Assembly (NCBI RefSeq): GCF_014174255.1
Contig: NZ_JABEQJ010000002.1
Location: forward strand, 1 to 64,000
Length of the DNA stretch: 64,000 nt
Reading direction: 5' to 3'
Origin: Gluconacetobacter sacchari
GTDB taxonomy: Bacteria; Pseudomonadota; Alphaproteobacteria; Acetobacterales; Acetobacteraceae
The notes below the pieces were generated by a model, which was not told the DNA's origin, ran no database searches, and was given only the letters and a program-made list of their open reading frames with translations. Both the position numbers and the translations under genes were made by a program. Shown piece after piece: positions 27,154-35,903 of the stretch (within the stretch, counting starts at the first letter, position 1; each line of letters begins with the position of its first letter).

Positions 27154-29601
27154 ATGCCGCCGCCGCGACCGAAACGCCGGGCCTGGCGCCTGCTGCTGCT
27201 GCTGGCCGTCCTGGGCGCCATCCTGGCCGGGGGCGCGGTGCTGGCCGCGCGGGCGCTGATCGACCCTGCCGCGCTGCGCGCGCAGGCCGTGGCGGCGGTC
27301 TGGCGCCAGACCGGTCGCGTGCTGCGACTGGGGGCGGTGCAGGTGCATATCCTGCCTTATCCGTCGCTGTCCGTCCGGGATCTGGCCCTGGCGGACATGC
27401 CGGGCGGGGCACGGGCGGAGATGCTGACGGCCGGGGGGCTGGAGGCGCGGCTGGCGGTTCTGCCGCTGTTGCGCCACGAGATCCGGCTGGAGGACGTGCG
27501 GCTGGTCCATCCCGACCTGCTGGTCGAGCGTCTGGCGGACGGGCGTGCGAACTGGCAGATGCGGCCGCCCGCCGAAGCGGCGTCTCCGCCGGGCGAGGTG
27601 TCGGCGCCGTCGACATCCAGTCCCTGGCGGATCCGGATCGGCAGCGTGCGGATCCGCGATGCCGATCTGCGCTGGGATGACCGGCAGGGTCGCATCAGCG
27701 GGGCGGCGACGCTGGACAGGCTGGACCTGTTCGGGCTGACCGGGCCGATGCCCACGATCGCCGCGCAGGGGCATCGCCTGGGCGACCGGCTGGCCGTCGT
27801 GACGCTGTCGGGGCAGTTCGGCCCGGTCCTCGCGCCCCAGGCCGCCGCATGGCCGCTGCATGTGCGGGCGTCGTTTCAGGTGGATGGGCGGGAGGCGGCC
27901 AGCGCTTCGCTGGACGGCGCCCTGTCCGCGCCCCGGCGGCTGCGCGGCTATGATGTCGCGGTGCATGCCGCGATCGGGCAGTTGACCGATTTCAACCGGC
28001 TGTTCGTGCATGCGAACCTGCCGGACATCCATGATATCGACGCCATGGCCCGCGTGGTCGATCTGGGAAGCGGGGACGCGGCGGTGCCCGGCCTGCGCCA
28101 GGTGCGGCTGCGGACCGGGACGATCGGCGGCGTGCCGATGCTGGGCGGGCTGCAACTGGATCATCTGGCGGTCGATGCGCCGACGCCGGCCGATCATGTG
28201 ACGATCGAGACCGCCGGCCGGTACGACGGCCGGCCGTTCGCGCTGCACGGTACGGTGGGAACGCCCGCCGAGACGCTGGCGGCGGCGCGCAGCCACATGG
28301 GCAGCGCGATGCCGCTGGACCTGGTGGTGGAGGCGGCGGGCGGGACGTTGCATCTGGGCGGGACGGTCGGCGGCGGGCAATCGGCGCTGGACGGCCATCT
28401 GACGGCCGACCGGCTGTCGCTGCCCGGGGACCTGATGCTGGATCACCTGACCGCCGATGCCCATCTGGCGATCCGGGGTGGAACCGATTTCCGGCTGACC
28501 GGCCTGCGGCTGGATTCCGCCCAGATGACGTTGGACGGGGACATGTCCTTTCTTCGGCCGGGCGGGACGGACGGCGTTCCGGTGCTGGACGGCCGGTTGC
28601 ATGCCAGCCGGCTGGATGTCGATGCGCTGCATGCCGCCGGCGCCGCGCCGGACGGGGACAGGCGTGAGGCCGAGGCCGATGAGGCGTCGCCCGCGCCCGC
28701 GCCGGCAAAGGAAGCCGGGGCGGACGGGGTGCTGCCCTTCGAGCGGTTGCGGCAGATGGAGGGGGACCTGGACCTGACGGCGGACCAGATGCGGCTGTAT
28801 GGCGAGGATTATCATGCCGCCGAAGCCCATTTCGTGCTGCATGGGGGCAAGCTGACGGTCGATCCGCTGCATGCCGACGGTGCGGGGCGCAGCCTGGACG
28901 GTTCGCTGGGCATCGATGCGTCGGGCGCGGTGCCGCGCCTGTCCGCCGAAGTGCGGACGCTGGTGCTGCCGGCCGAATGGGTGGCCCAGGCGTTCGGCTG
29001 GAGCCCGATGCTGCGCGGCAGCCTGCAACTGGTCGGCAGTATCCAGACCCAGGGGAACGATCGCGCCGCGCTGCGCGCGCATCTGGGTGGTCATCTGGGC
29101 CTGTCGATGGTCAAGGGGCGGATCGACGGGAACATGCTGGGTCGCATGCTGGGGCCGGACGCGGCGGCCGCCACGCGGGGCTCGTCGGTCGCGCTGCGCT
29201 GCCTTGGCGTGCATATGACGCTGGGCAACGGGCAGGCCGCGCTGGACACGATCGGGCTGCAGACCTTTCGGCTGACGGTGACGGGGCATGGAACGGTCGG
29301 GCTGGCGCGCCAGGAGCTGGACCTGCATCTGCTGCCGCAACTGCTGATCGGCGGGACCGGCGCCAGCATGCCGGTCATGGTCGCCGGCACGGTGATGGCG
29401 CCGCAGCCGCGCCCGGAACCGGCGGGGCCCGGGCATCGTTTCATGCTGACCATCGGGCCGTCGGCGGGGTTTGCCGATCCGTGCCCCGATACCCTGAAGG
29501 CCGCGCGCGAGGAACGGCCCGGCCCCTCGCCGGACGCGGCGCCGAAAGCCAAGGGACCGAAGGTGATGGATGTGCTGCGCGGCCTGGGATTGTTTCGGTG
29601 A
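27154..29601 (+). CDS. AsmA family protein
   Basis: An 815-aa envelope protein. One N-terminal membrane anchor (LLLLLAVLGAILAGGAVLAA) is followed by the AsmA start (LIDPAALRAQAVAAVWRQTG.., LGAVQVHILPYPSLSVRDLAL). A long periplasmic repeat-rich beta domain of the bridge-like lipid-transfer type follows, with the C-terminal AsmA part containing GTVGLARQELDLHLLPQLLIGG. ATG 27154 has GGAAGGG 6 bases upstream; ATG 27124 is an alternative. The stop overlaps the ATP12 GTG. A role in outer-membrane lipid homeostasis is inferred from the family. Confidence 0.85.
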   Translation: MPPPRPKRRAWRLLLLLAVLGAILAGGAVLAARALIDPAALRAQAVAAVWRQTGRVLRLGAVQVHILPYPSLSVRDLALADMPGGARAEMLTAGGLEARLAVLPLLRHEIRLEDVRLVHPDLLVERLADGRANWQMRPPAEAASPPGEVSAPSTSSPWRIRIGSVRIRDADLRWDDRQGRISGAATLDRLDLFGLTGPMPTIAAQGHRLGDRLAVVTLSGQFGPVLAPQAAAWPLHVRASFQVDGREAASASLDGALSAPRRLRGYDVAVHAAIGQLTDFNRLFVHANLPDIHDIDAMARVVDLGSGDAAVPGLRQVRLRTGTIGGVPMLGGLQLDHLAVDAPTPADHVTIETAGRYDGRPFALHGTVGTPAETLAAARSHMGSAMPLDLVVEAAGGTLHLGGTVGGGQSALDGHLTADRLSLPGDLMLDHLTADAHLAIRGGTDFRLTGLRLDSAQMTLDGDMSFLRPGGTDGVPVLDGRLHASRLDVDALHAAGAAPDGDRREAEADEASPAPAPAKEAGADGVLPFERLRQMEGDLDLTADQMRLYGEDYHAAEAHFVLHGGKLTVDPLHADGAGRSLDGSLGIDASGAVPRLSAEVRTLVLPAEWVAQAFGWSPMLRGSLQLVGSIQTQGNDRAALRAHLGGHLGLSMVKGRIDGNMLGRMLGPDAAAATRGSSVALRCLGVHMTLGNGQAALDTIGLQTFRLTVTGHGTVGLARQELDLHLLPQLLIGGTGASMPVMVAGTVMAPQPRPEPAGPGHRFMLTIGPSAGFADPCPDTLKAAREERPGPSPDAAPKAKGPKVMDVLRGLGLFR

Positions 29602-30335
29602 CCGGCGCGCCTGGGGCGCGCCGCCGGTTCTGGGACCGGGCGGAGGTTGTGGAGGAGGCGGACGGGTTCGCGGTCCGGCTGGACGGGCGCCCGGTGCGCC
29701 TGCCGGGCGGGACGGTGCTGCGCGTCGGCGGCCGGGCGCTGGCCGAGGCTTTGGCCGGTGAATGGCGGGATGCGGCCGGCGGGCGGACGGGCGGGGAGTT
29801 CACGCCGTCGGACCTGCCCCTGACGCGGATGGCGGGGACGATGCTGGAGCGGATCGCCCCCGATCGGGCGGCGACGATCGGTGCGTTGCTGGGATATGCC
29901 CGCCACGAACTGTTGTGCTACCGCGCGCGTTATCCCGCCCTGCTGGTCGAACGCCAGCGGCAGGAGTGGGACCCGTGGCTGGACTGGCTGCGTGCCCGCC
30001 ATGGGGTGGCGTTGCGGACCACCGATGGCGTGATGCCGGTCGATCAGCCCGACGACGCGCTGGCGGGACTGCGTGCCGTGCTGGATGGCGAGTCGGACGG
30101 GGTGCTGGCGGCGCTGGGGGTCGCGGTGCCGGCGCTGGGCAGCCTGGTGCTGGGCCTGGCGCTGGTCGAGGGGCGGCTGACGGCGGAGCAGGCCATCTGG
30201 TGCGCGACGCTCGACGAGCGGACCCAGATGGAACTATGGGGGGCGGATGCCGAGCAGGCCGCGCGGCTGGAGCGGTTGCGGGCGGAGGTTGCCGACGCGG
30301 CATCGTTCCTGGTGTTGCTGCGCCCGGGCTCCTGA
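29598..30335 (+). CDS. ATP12-family F1-ATPase assembly chaperone
   Basis: A 245-aa member of the ATP12 family, which in mitochondria binds the alpha subunit of F1 and is found in alphaproteobacteria. It shows RRFWDRAEVVEEADGFAVRLDGRPVRLPG, LPLTRMAGTMLERIAPDR, ARHELLCYRARYPALLVERQ and YGRxT-like DERTQMELWGADAEQAARL. A GTG start is chosen because it overlaps the asmA stop (GTGA), indicating coupling, and gives the family N-terminus. No ATG fits. Confidence 0.9.
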   Translation: MTGAPGARRRFWDRAEVVEEADGFAVRLDGRPVRLPGGTVLRVGGRALAEALAGEWRDAAGGRTGGEFTPSDLPLTRMAGTMLERIAPDRAATIGALLGYARHELLCYRARYPALLVERQRQEWDPWLDWLRARHGVALRTTDGVMPVDQPDDALAGLRAVLDGESDGVLAALGVAVPALGSLVLGLALVEGRLTAEQAIWCATLDERTQMELWGADAEQAARLERLRAEVADAASFLVLLRPGS

Positions 30336-30443
30336 TGGCCGGGCGTGGCCATGGAACCGCCATAAACGGCCGGTAATCCACGCCTCGTGTTCCGATACCG
30401 AGCCAAACACTCTGTTACAGGGCTTTGCGCTAGAGAGGGACGG

Positions 30444-30674
30444 ATGACATCACCAGACGGGAGAGGGTGCATGGCTTTGATCGATTGGCGGCCGCTTTCG
30501 GAAATGCCCGGCATTGCCGTGCATGAGATCGACCGGGCATCGAAAGGCCGGGGCGTATCGTCGCAGCGCGTGAAGCAGCGCGTGGCGCAGTGGGTCGCGA
30601 CCTGCGCCATGGGCGCGTGGGTCCTGCTGGCGATCGTGCCCGTCGTCGTCGTGATCATGGCGATCGAAAGCTGA
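30444..30674 (+). CDS. small single-pass membrane protein, unknown
   Basis: A 76-aa protein. The C-terminal third is one hydrophobic helix (VATCAMGAWVLLAIVPVVVVIMAIES); the rest is basic and soluble. Two starts have ribosome sites: ATG 30444 after AGAGGGA and ATG 30471 after GAGAGGG; the longer is listed. No family recognised. Confidence 0.5.
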   Translation: MTSPDGRGCMALIDWRPLSEMPGIAVHEIDRASKGRGVSSQRVKQRVAQWVATCAMGAWVLLAIVPVVVVIMAIES

Positions 30675-30694
30675 TCCGGACGGTCGTAGCCTAG

Positions 30695-30730
30695 AGCCAT
30701 ATCCGTTCACACTGGTTCACGGATATGGCT
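30695..30730. repeat. perfect 12-bp inverted repeat (hairpin 1 of an intergenic pair)
   Basis: AGCCATATCCGT (30695-30706) and ACGGATATGGCT (30719-30730) form a perfect stem with a 12-base loop, 20 bases after the small membrane-protein stop. It may end that transcript or be part of a REP-like element with the next hairpin. Confidence 0.55.
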
Positions 30731-30748
30731 TTAGATCATTGTTTTATC

Positions 30749-30795
30749 GAGCATCTTTATCCGACCGAATGAGTCCATCCGGTTGGATGATGCTC
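30749..30795. repeat. long imperfect hairpin (hairpin 2), REP-like
   Basis: Outer arms GAGCATC/GATGCTC and inner arms ATCCGACCG/CGGTTGGAT (one G-T pair, a 3-base bulge) enclose a 12-base loop. The GAGCATC...GATGCTC outer ends resemble palindromic intergenic repeats common in alphaproteobacteria. I saw only one copy in this window. Confidence 0.5.
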
Positions 30796-30810
30796 TAGCC
30801 CGGCACGGGC

Positions 30811-30837
30811 CGCGCGCCGGATCGCCGCCGGCGCGCG
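30811..30837. terminator. GC-rich hairpin after ispDF
   Basis: Perfect 10-base arms CGCGCGCCGG/CCGGCGCGCG with a 7-base loop, 13 bases beyond the ispDF stop on the minus strand. No T-run, so intrinsic termination is uncertain. Confidence 0.35.
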
Positions 30838-30850
30838 TTTCCGGGCAGGG

Positions 30851-32005
30851 TCAGGGGACGAGGACGGTGGCGCTGGCGGTGCAGGCGATGCCTTCCTCGC
30901 GGCCGGTGAAGCCGAGCCGTTCGGAGGTCGTGGCCTTGACCGAGATGCGGTCGATCTCGACCTCCAGCAGGTCCGCGAGGCGCTGGCGCATCGCCTGGGC
31001 ATGCGGGCCGATTTTCGGGCGCTCGCAGATCAGCGTGACGTCGGCGTTGACCAGCATGCCGCCCCGGGCGCGAATCCGCTGGCCGGCATGGACCAGGAAG
31101 CGCGCGCTGTCGGCGTCCTTCCATTCGTTCTGGCTGGGGGGGAAATGGCGGCCGATATCGCCCTCGGCCAGCGCGCCGTAGATGGCGTCGCACAGGGCAT
31201 GGATGCCGACATCGGCGTCGGAATGACCGGCCAGGCCGCGATCGTGGGGCACCGTGATGCCGCAGAGGATCAGCGCCCGGTTCTCGGCGAAGGCATGCAC
31301 GTCGTAGCCGATGCCGGTGCGCGGCAGCAATGTCGGACCGATCAGCCGTTCCAGGCGCATCAGATCTTCCTCGTAGGTCAGCTTGATATTGTCTTCCGAA
31401 CCGGGAACCAGCGCGACCGGGTGGCCCGCCATTTCCAGGAGGGCGGCGTCGTCGGTCGCGTCGCGGGCGGCGGCGCCGCGATGCAGGTCGCGCAGCAGCG
31501 CGAAGCGGAAACCCTGCGGCGTCTGGGCGCGATACAGGTCGTCGCGCGGGACGGTCGCCGCGATCACGCCGTCGCGGCCACGCTTGAGCGTGTCGGCCAC
31601 CCGGACGGCCGGGATGGCGCCGGGCTGGGCGGCGAGGGCGGCGATCACGGCCCGGGTCACCTCGGCGGGCACATAAGGACGCGCGCCGTCATGGACCAGC
31701 ACCAGGTCCGGCCGCTCGGCCTGGGGCAGGCGATCGAGCGCCTCGAGCCCCGCGCGGACGCTTTCCTGCCGGGTGGCGCCGCCGGCGACGGGCGGCAGGC
31801 TGTCCACGCCGTGCAGGGCGTCGGCCAGCGCGGCGGTGTCGCCGACCGGCTGGAGCAGGTCCACATGGGGACGCAGGGCGTCGGCCGCATGGCGGATGAT
31901 GGGGCGGCCGCCGAGCGTCAGATACTGCTTGGCGACAGGCGATGCCGTCGTGGCGCTGAAACGTCGGCCCACGCCCGCGGCAAGAAGAATGGCTGCAACA
32001 CGCAT
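30851..32005 (-). CDS. ispDF: bifunctional IspD/IspF (MEP isoprenoid pathway)
   Basis: A 384-aa fusion catalysing two non-consecutive steps of the MEP pathway. The N-terminal IspD half (CTP:MEP cytidylyltransferase) begins [16 protein letters not shown] and has [12 protein letters not shown] and [10 protein letters not shown]. The C-terminal IspF half (MECDP synthase) has GIGYDVHAF with the metal Asp and His, then [22 protein letters not shown] and [23 protein letters not shown] 32005 is the family start; longer frames add nothing recognisable. The fusion is typical of alphaproteobacteria. Confidence 0.96.
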   Translation of the reverse strand: MRVAAILLAAGVGRRFSATTASPVAKQYLTLGGRPIIRHAADALRPHVDLLQPVGDTAALADALHGVDSLPPVAGGATRQESVRAGLEALDRLPQAERPDLVLVHDGARPYVPAEVTRAVIAALAAQPGAIPAVRVADTLKRGRDGVIAATVPRDDLYRAQTPQGFRFALLRDLHRGAAARDATDDAALLEMAGHPVALVPGSEDNIKLTYEEDLMRLERLIGPTLLPRTGIGYDVHAFAENRALILCGITVPHDRGLAGHSDADVGIHALCDAIYGALAEGDIGRHFPPSQNEWKDADSARFLVHAGQRIRARGGMLVNADVTLICERPKIGPHAQAMRQRLADLLEVEIDRISVKATTSERLGFTGREEGIACTASATVLVP

Positions 32006-32171
32006 GGCGGAGCAATGCGGCGGACGCCACCCGCCGTCAAGCGCCGCCGCGCAATTGTTCCCGGGGACGGCCATGCGACTTCGATTTCGCGGGACTGCTA
32101 TCGCGATTGCGTGATGCCGGGGAGTTCGGTATTCTGCTTAAATCCTAAGCATTCATGCTGGAATTTTATCC

Positions 32172-33233
32172 ATGTCGTCCGAATTGTTGCGTCCAGTCGA
32201 TCTGGGAAGGGGCGTGGTGCTGCGCACCCCGGTCATTCTCGCCCCGATGTCGGGTGTGACGGACCTGCCGTTCCGCCGGCTGGCGCGGCGGCTGGGCGCC
32301 GGGCTGGTGGTGTCCGAGATGATCGCGTCCTGGGCCATGGTGCGCGAGAACCAGGCGACGCTGCGCATGGCGGAGGTCGCGGACGAGGACGGGCCCAACG
32401 CGGTGCAGCTCGCGGGGTGCGAGCCCGGGGCGATGGCCCAGGCGGCGCGGATCGCCGTGGAGCGCGGCGCGAACATGGTCGATATCAATTTTGGCTGCCC
32501 GGTCAAGAAAGTGGCCGTGGGCCAGCAGGCGGGGTCGGCGCTGATGCGCGACGAGGCGCTGGCGGGCCGGCTGCTGGAGGCCGTGGTGCGGGCGGTGGAC
32601 GTGCCGGTGACGCTGAAGATGCGCATGGGCTGGGACCATGCCAGCCTGAACGCCCCCGTCCTGGCCCGGATGGCGGAGCAGGCCGGTATCCGCATGGTGA
32701 CGGTGCATGGCCGGACGCGGCAGCAATTCTATACCGGCACCGCCGACTGGGCCTTCGTCCGCTCGGTGAAGGAAGCGGTGTCGCTGCCGGTGATCGTCAA
32801 TGGGGATATCCTGACGGTCGACGACGCGCGGCGGGCGCTGGCGCAGTCGGGCGCCGACGGGGTGATGATCGGGCGCGGCTGCTATGGCCGGCCGTGGTTC
32901 CTGGCGCAGGTGGGCCGCGCCCTGACGACCGGCGAGGAGGTGCCCGACCCGGACCTGGCGACGGAAAAGGCGATCGTCCTGGAGCATTACGACATGATGC
33001 TGTCGCATTTCGGCGCGCATCCCGGCCTGCGCCTGGCGCGCAAGCATGTGTCCTGGTACTCGGCGGGCCTGCCGGATTCGGCGGGTTTCCGCTCCGCGAT
33101 CAATCGGGTGGACGAGGCCGGGGCGGCGATCGCGATGATCGGCGCGTTCTATGACCGGCACATCGCCGCCGGTTCGCGCCGCGAGCGCCGGGGGAGTGCG
33201 TCGGGCGGCCAGGAAGCCGCCCAGGCGGCATGA
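32172..33233 (+). CDS. dusB: tRNA-dihydrouridine synthase DusB (NifR3)
   Basis: A 353-aa FMN enzyme reducing uridines in the tRNA D-loop. It shows [20 protein letters not shown] and [19 protein letters not shown] with the catalytic Cys. [23 protein letters not shown] and VIVNGDI follow, then [13 protein letters not shown]. It heads the dusB-ntrB-ntrC-ntrY-ntrX run, the usual alphaproteobacterial nifR3 order, and overlaps ntrB by 4 bases. Confidence 0.96.
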   Translation: MSSELLRPVDLGRGVVLRTPVILAPMSGVTDLPFRRLARRLGAGLVVSEMIASWAMVRENQATLRMAEVADEDGPNAVQLAGCEPGAMAQAARIAVERGANMVDINFGCPVKKVAVGQQAGSALMRDEALAGRLLEAVVRAVDVPVTLKMRMGWDHASLNAPVLARMAEQAGIRMVTVHGRTRQQFYTGTADWAFVRSVKEAVSLPVIVNGDILTVDDARRALAQSGADGVMIGRGCYGRPWFLAQVGRALTTGEEVPDPDLATEKAIVLEHYDMMLSHFGAHPGLRLARKHVSWYSAGLPDSAGFRSAINRVDEAGAAIAMIGAFYDRHIAAGSRRERRGSASGGQEAAQAA

Positions 33234-34351
33234 TGCCCATGCACGCGGCCCTGCCGCCCGACGACAGGCCCCGGCCGGACGGCGCGGCGCTGCTGGATGC
33301 CATGCCCCTGCCGGTGATGCTGGTCGGGAAGGAAAACCGCATCCGCCATGTCAACAGCGCGGCGGAGCCGTTCTTCGGCATGTCCAGCCAGCATCTGGTG
33401 CAGATGCATCTGGCCGAGGTACTGGCGGCCGACCATCCGATCTTCCTGCTGGTGGACCAGGTGCGGCGCGACGGCGTGACGATCGCGGAGCATGAGTTGA
33501 CGCTGGACGGCCCGCGCCTGCATCGCCAGGGCATCACCGTGCAGGGCACGCTGGTGGCCGAGGATCCGGACGGGGTGCTGCTGACCTTCCACGATTCCTC
33601 GGCGGCGCGGGCGCTGGACCGGCAACTGACATTCCGCTCGGCCGCGCGCAGCGTCTCGGGCATGGCCGCCATCCTGGCGCATGAGGTCAAGAACCCGCTC
33701 TCGGGCATTCGGGGGGCCGCGCAACTGCTGGAGGGATCGGTCTGCGAGGGCGACCGGGAACTGGCGATCCTGATCCGTGACGAGGCCGACCGGATTCGCG
33801 ACCTGGTGGACCGGATGGAGATTTTCAGCGACAAGCCGCTGGAACGGCGGCCGGTGAACATCCACCGCGTGCTGGAGCATGTGCGGTTGCTGGCGCAGCA
33901 GGGATTCGGCGCCAATATCCGCTTCGTCGAGGAATATGACCCGTCATTGCCGCCGGTGTGGGGCAACCGCGACCAACTGGTGCAGGTGCTGCTGAATCTG
34001 GTCAAGAATGCCGCCGAGGCCGTCGCCGCCGATGACAGGGGGGGCGAGATCACGCTCGGGACCGCCTATCGCCATGGCGTGCGGCTGGCGGTGCCGGGGA
34101 TGGAGCAGCGGGTCGAGCTGCCGCTGGTGGTCTCGGTGCGCGATAACGGCCCGGGCATTCCCGAGAGTGTCCGCCCCCATCTGTTCGAGCCCTTTCTGAC
34201 CACCAAGGCGGGAGGAAGCGGCCTGGGGCTTGCGCTGGCGGGCAAGATCATCGGCGATCATGGCGGGGTGATCGAGGTCAACAGCCGCCCGGGCCGCACC
34301 GAGGTCCTGCTGCATCTGCCCGTGGTGGCCGAGGGACGGACGCACCCCTGA
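33230..34351 (+). CDS. ntrB: nitrogen sensor histidine kinase NtrB (GlnL)
   Basis: A 373-aa soluble kinase of nitrogen control. A PAS domain lies near residues 20-130 ([23 protein letters not shown]). The H-box is [21 protein letters not shown] with the phospho-His, followed by the N-box [12 protein letters not shown] and the G-boxes [10 protein letters not shown] and [16 protein letters not shown]. It phosphorylates NtrC under PII control. Start overlaps dusB. Confidence 0.95.
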   Translation: MMPMHAALPPDDRPRPDGAALLDAMPLPVMLVGKENRIRHVNSAAEPFFGMSSQHLVQMHLAEVLAADHPIFLLVDQVRRDGVTIAEHELTLDGPRLHRQGITVQGTLVAEDPDGVLLTFHDSSAARALDRQLTFRSAARSVSGMAAILAHEVKNPLSGIRGAAQLLEGSVCEGDRELAILIRDEADRIRDLVDRMEIFSDKPLERRPVNIHRVLEHVRLLAQQGFGANIRFVEEYDPSLPPVWGNRDQLVQVLLNLVKNAAEAVAADDRGGEITLGTAYRHGVRLAVPGMEQRVELPLVVSVRDNGPGIPESVRPHLFEPFLTTKAGGSGLGLALAGKIIGDHGGVIEVNSRPGRTEVLLHLPVVAEGRTHP

Positions 34352-34429
34352 CCCGTCGCGCCGCGCGGCGTTCCGCCCCGTCCGCCATGCCGCTGTTTTT
34401 ATATTTTATCTCGAGAGACCGGATTTCGT

Positions 34430-35878
34430 ATGCCCCTTCCGACCATCCTTGTTGCCGATGACGACCGCTCGATCCGCACCGTTCTCAGCCAGGCCCTGGG
34501 GCGCGCGGGTTATCAGGTGCGGACGACCGCCAGCGCGGCGACCCTGTGGCAATGGATCGAGGAAGGCGAGGGCGACCTGGTCATTACCGACGTGGTGATG
34601 CCCGAGGAGAACGGCCTGGACCTGATCCCCCGCATCAAGCGGGCGCGGCCGGACATGCGGGTGCTGGTGATGAGCGCGCAATCCACCCTGATGACCGCGG
34701 TCAAGGCGACCCAGCGCGGGGCGTTCGAATATCTGCCCAAGCCGTTCGACCTGAAGGAATTGCTGGCGGTGGTCGAGCGGGCGCTGGCCGCGCCGGCCCG
34801 CGCGCTGGCCGAGCCGCCCGCGCCCGAATCCGAGGAGCGGATGCCGCTGATCGGCCGGTCGATGGCGATGCAGGACATCTATCGCATCATCGCGCGGCTG
34901 ACGACGTCGGACCTGACGGTGATGATCAACGGCGAGAGCGGCACCGGAAAGGAACTGGTCGCCCGCGCCCTGCACGATTACGGCCGCCGGCGGGGCGGGG
35001 CATTCGTGCCCGTCAACATGGCGGCGATCCCGCGCGAGTTGATCGAGAGCGAGTTGTTCGGCCACGAGCGGGGCGCCTTTACCGGGGCGACCAGCCGCAA
35101 TCCCGGGCGTTTCGAGCAGGCGGCGGGCGGCACGCTGTTTCTCGACGAGATCGGGGACATGCCACCCGAGGCGCAGACCCGGCTGCTGCGCGTGTTGCAG
35201 GAAGGCGAGTTCACGACCGTCGGCGGACGGCTGCCGATCCGGGCCAATGTGCGGATCGTCGCGGCCACGCATCGCGACCTGCGCCAGTCGATTCGCAACG
35301 GCACCTTCCGCGAGGACCTGTTCTATCGCCTGAACGTGGTGCCGATCCGCCTGCCGCCGCTGCGCGAGCGGGTGGAGGACATTCCGCTGCTGGCGCGCCA
35401 TTTCCTGGAGCGGTGCCGCGAGGACGGGTTGCCGGGCAAGATTCTGGCCGATGGCGCGGTCGAGCGGCTCCAGGCCAGTCGCTGGCCGGGGAATGTGCGC
35501 GAGTTGGAGAACCTGATGCGCCGCATGGCGGCCCTGTATCCGCAGGAGACGATCACGGCGGACCTGATCGACCAGGAACTGGCGGAATCCGCGCACGAGC
35601 AGGTGGTCGAGGCGCCGGAGGTGCTGGCCAAGGAGCCGCTGGCCGACGCGGTGGCCCGCCATATCAGGCATTTCCTGGCGGCGGGGCAGGACGGCATGCC
35701 GCTGCACGATATCTATGACCGGGTGATCGCCGAGGTCGAGCGGCCGTTGATCCAACTGACGCTGGCGGCCACGCGGGGCAACCAGATCAAGGCGGCGGCG
35801 ATGCTGGGCCTGAATCGCAACACGCTGCGCAAGAAGATCCGCGACCTGGAAATTCCCGTCGTGCGGGGCGTAAGCTGA
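34430..35878 (+). CDS. ntrC: nitrogen regulator NtrC (GlnG), sigma-54 activator
   Basis: A 482-aa response regulator. The receiver has DDDRS and the phospho-Asp in [10 protein letters not shown]. The AAA+ domain has Walker [10 protein letters not shown], the sigma-54 contact motif GAFTGA ([18 protein letters not shown]) and Walker [14 protein letters not shown]. The Fis-type helix-turn-helix is at the end ([20 protein letters not shown]). It activates nitrogen-assimilation genes with sigma-54. It lies 78 bases after ntrB. Confidence 0.97.
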   Translation: MPLPTILVADDDRSIRTVLSQALGRAGYQVRTTASAATLWQWIEEGEGDLVITDVVMPEENGLDLIPRIKRARPDMRVLVMSAQSTLMTAVKATQRGAFEYLPKPFDLKELLAVVERALAAPARALAEPPAPESEERMPLIGRSMAMQDIYRIIARLTTSDLTVMINGESGTGKELVARALHDYGRRRGGAFVPVNMAAIPRELIESELFGHERGAFTGATSRNPGRFEQAAGGTLFLDEIGDMPPEAQTRLLRVLQEGEFTTVGGRLPIRANVRIVAATHRDLRQSIRNGTFREDLFYRLNVVPIRLPPLRERVEDIPLLARHFLERCREDGLPGKILADGAVERLQASRWPGNVRELENLMRRMAALYPQETITADLIDQELAESAHEQVVEAPEVLAKEPLADAVARHIRHFLAAGQDGMPLHDIYDRVIAEVERPLIQLTLAATRGNQIKAAAMLGLNRNTLRKKIRDLEIPVVRGVS

Positions 35879-35903
35879 TTTCCATGCGGCGGGAGCGAAT
35901 CGG

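Noticed and set aside
26137-29436. Minus-strand open frame of 1099 codons
   Set aside because: Shadow of the pseudouridine synthase and AsmA genes; its translation is Arg/Gln/His/Pro-rich low-complexity text typical of the antisense of GC-rich genes.
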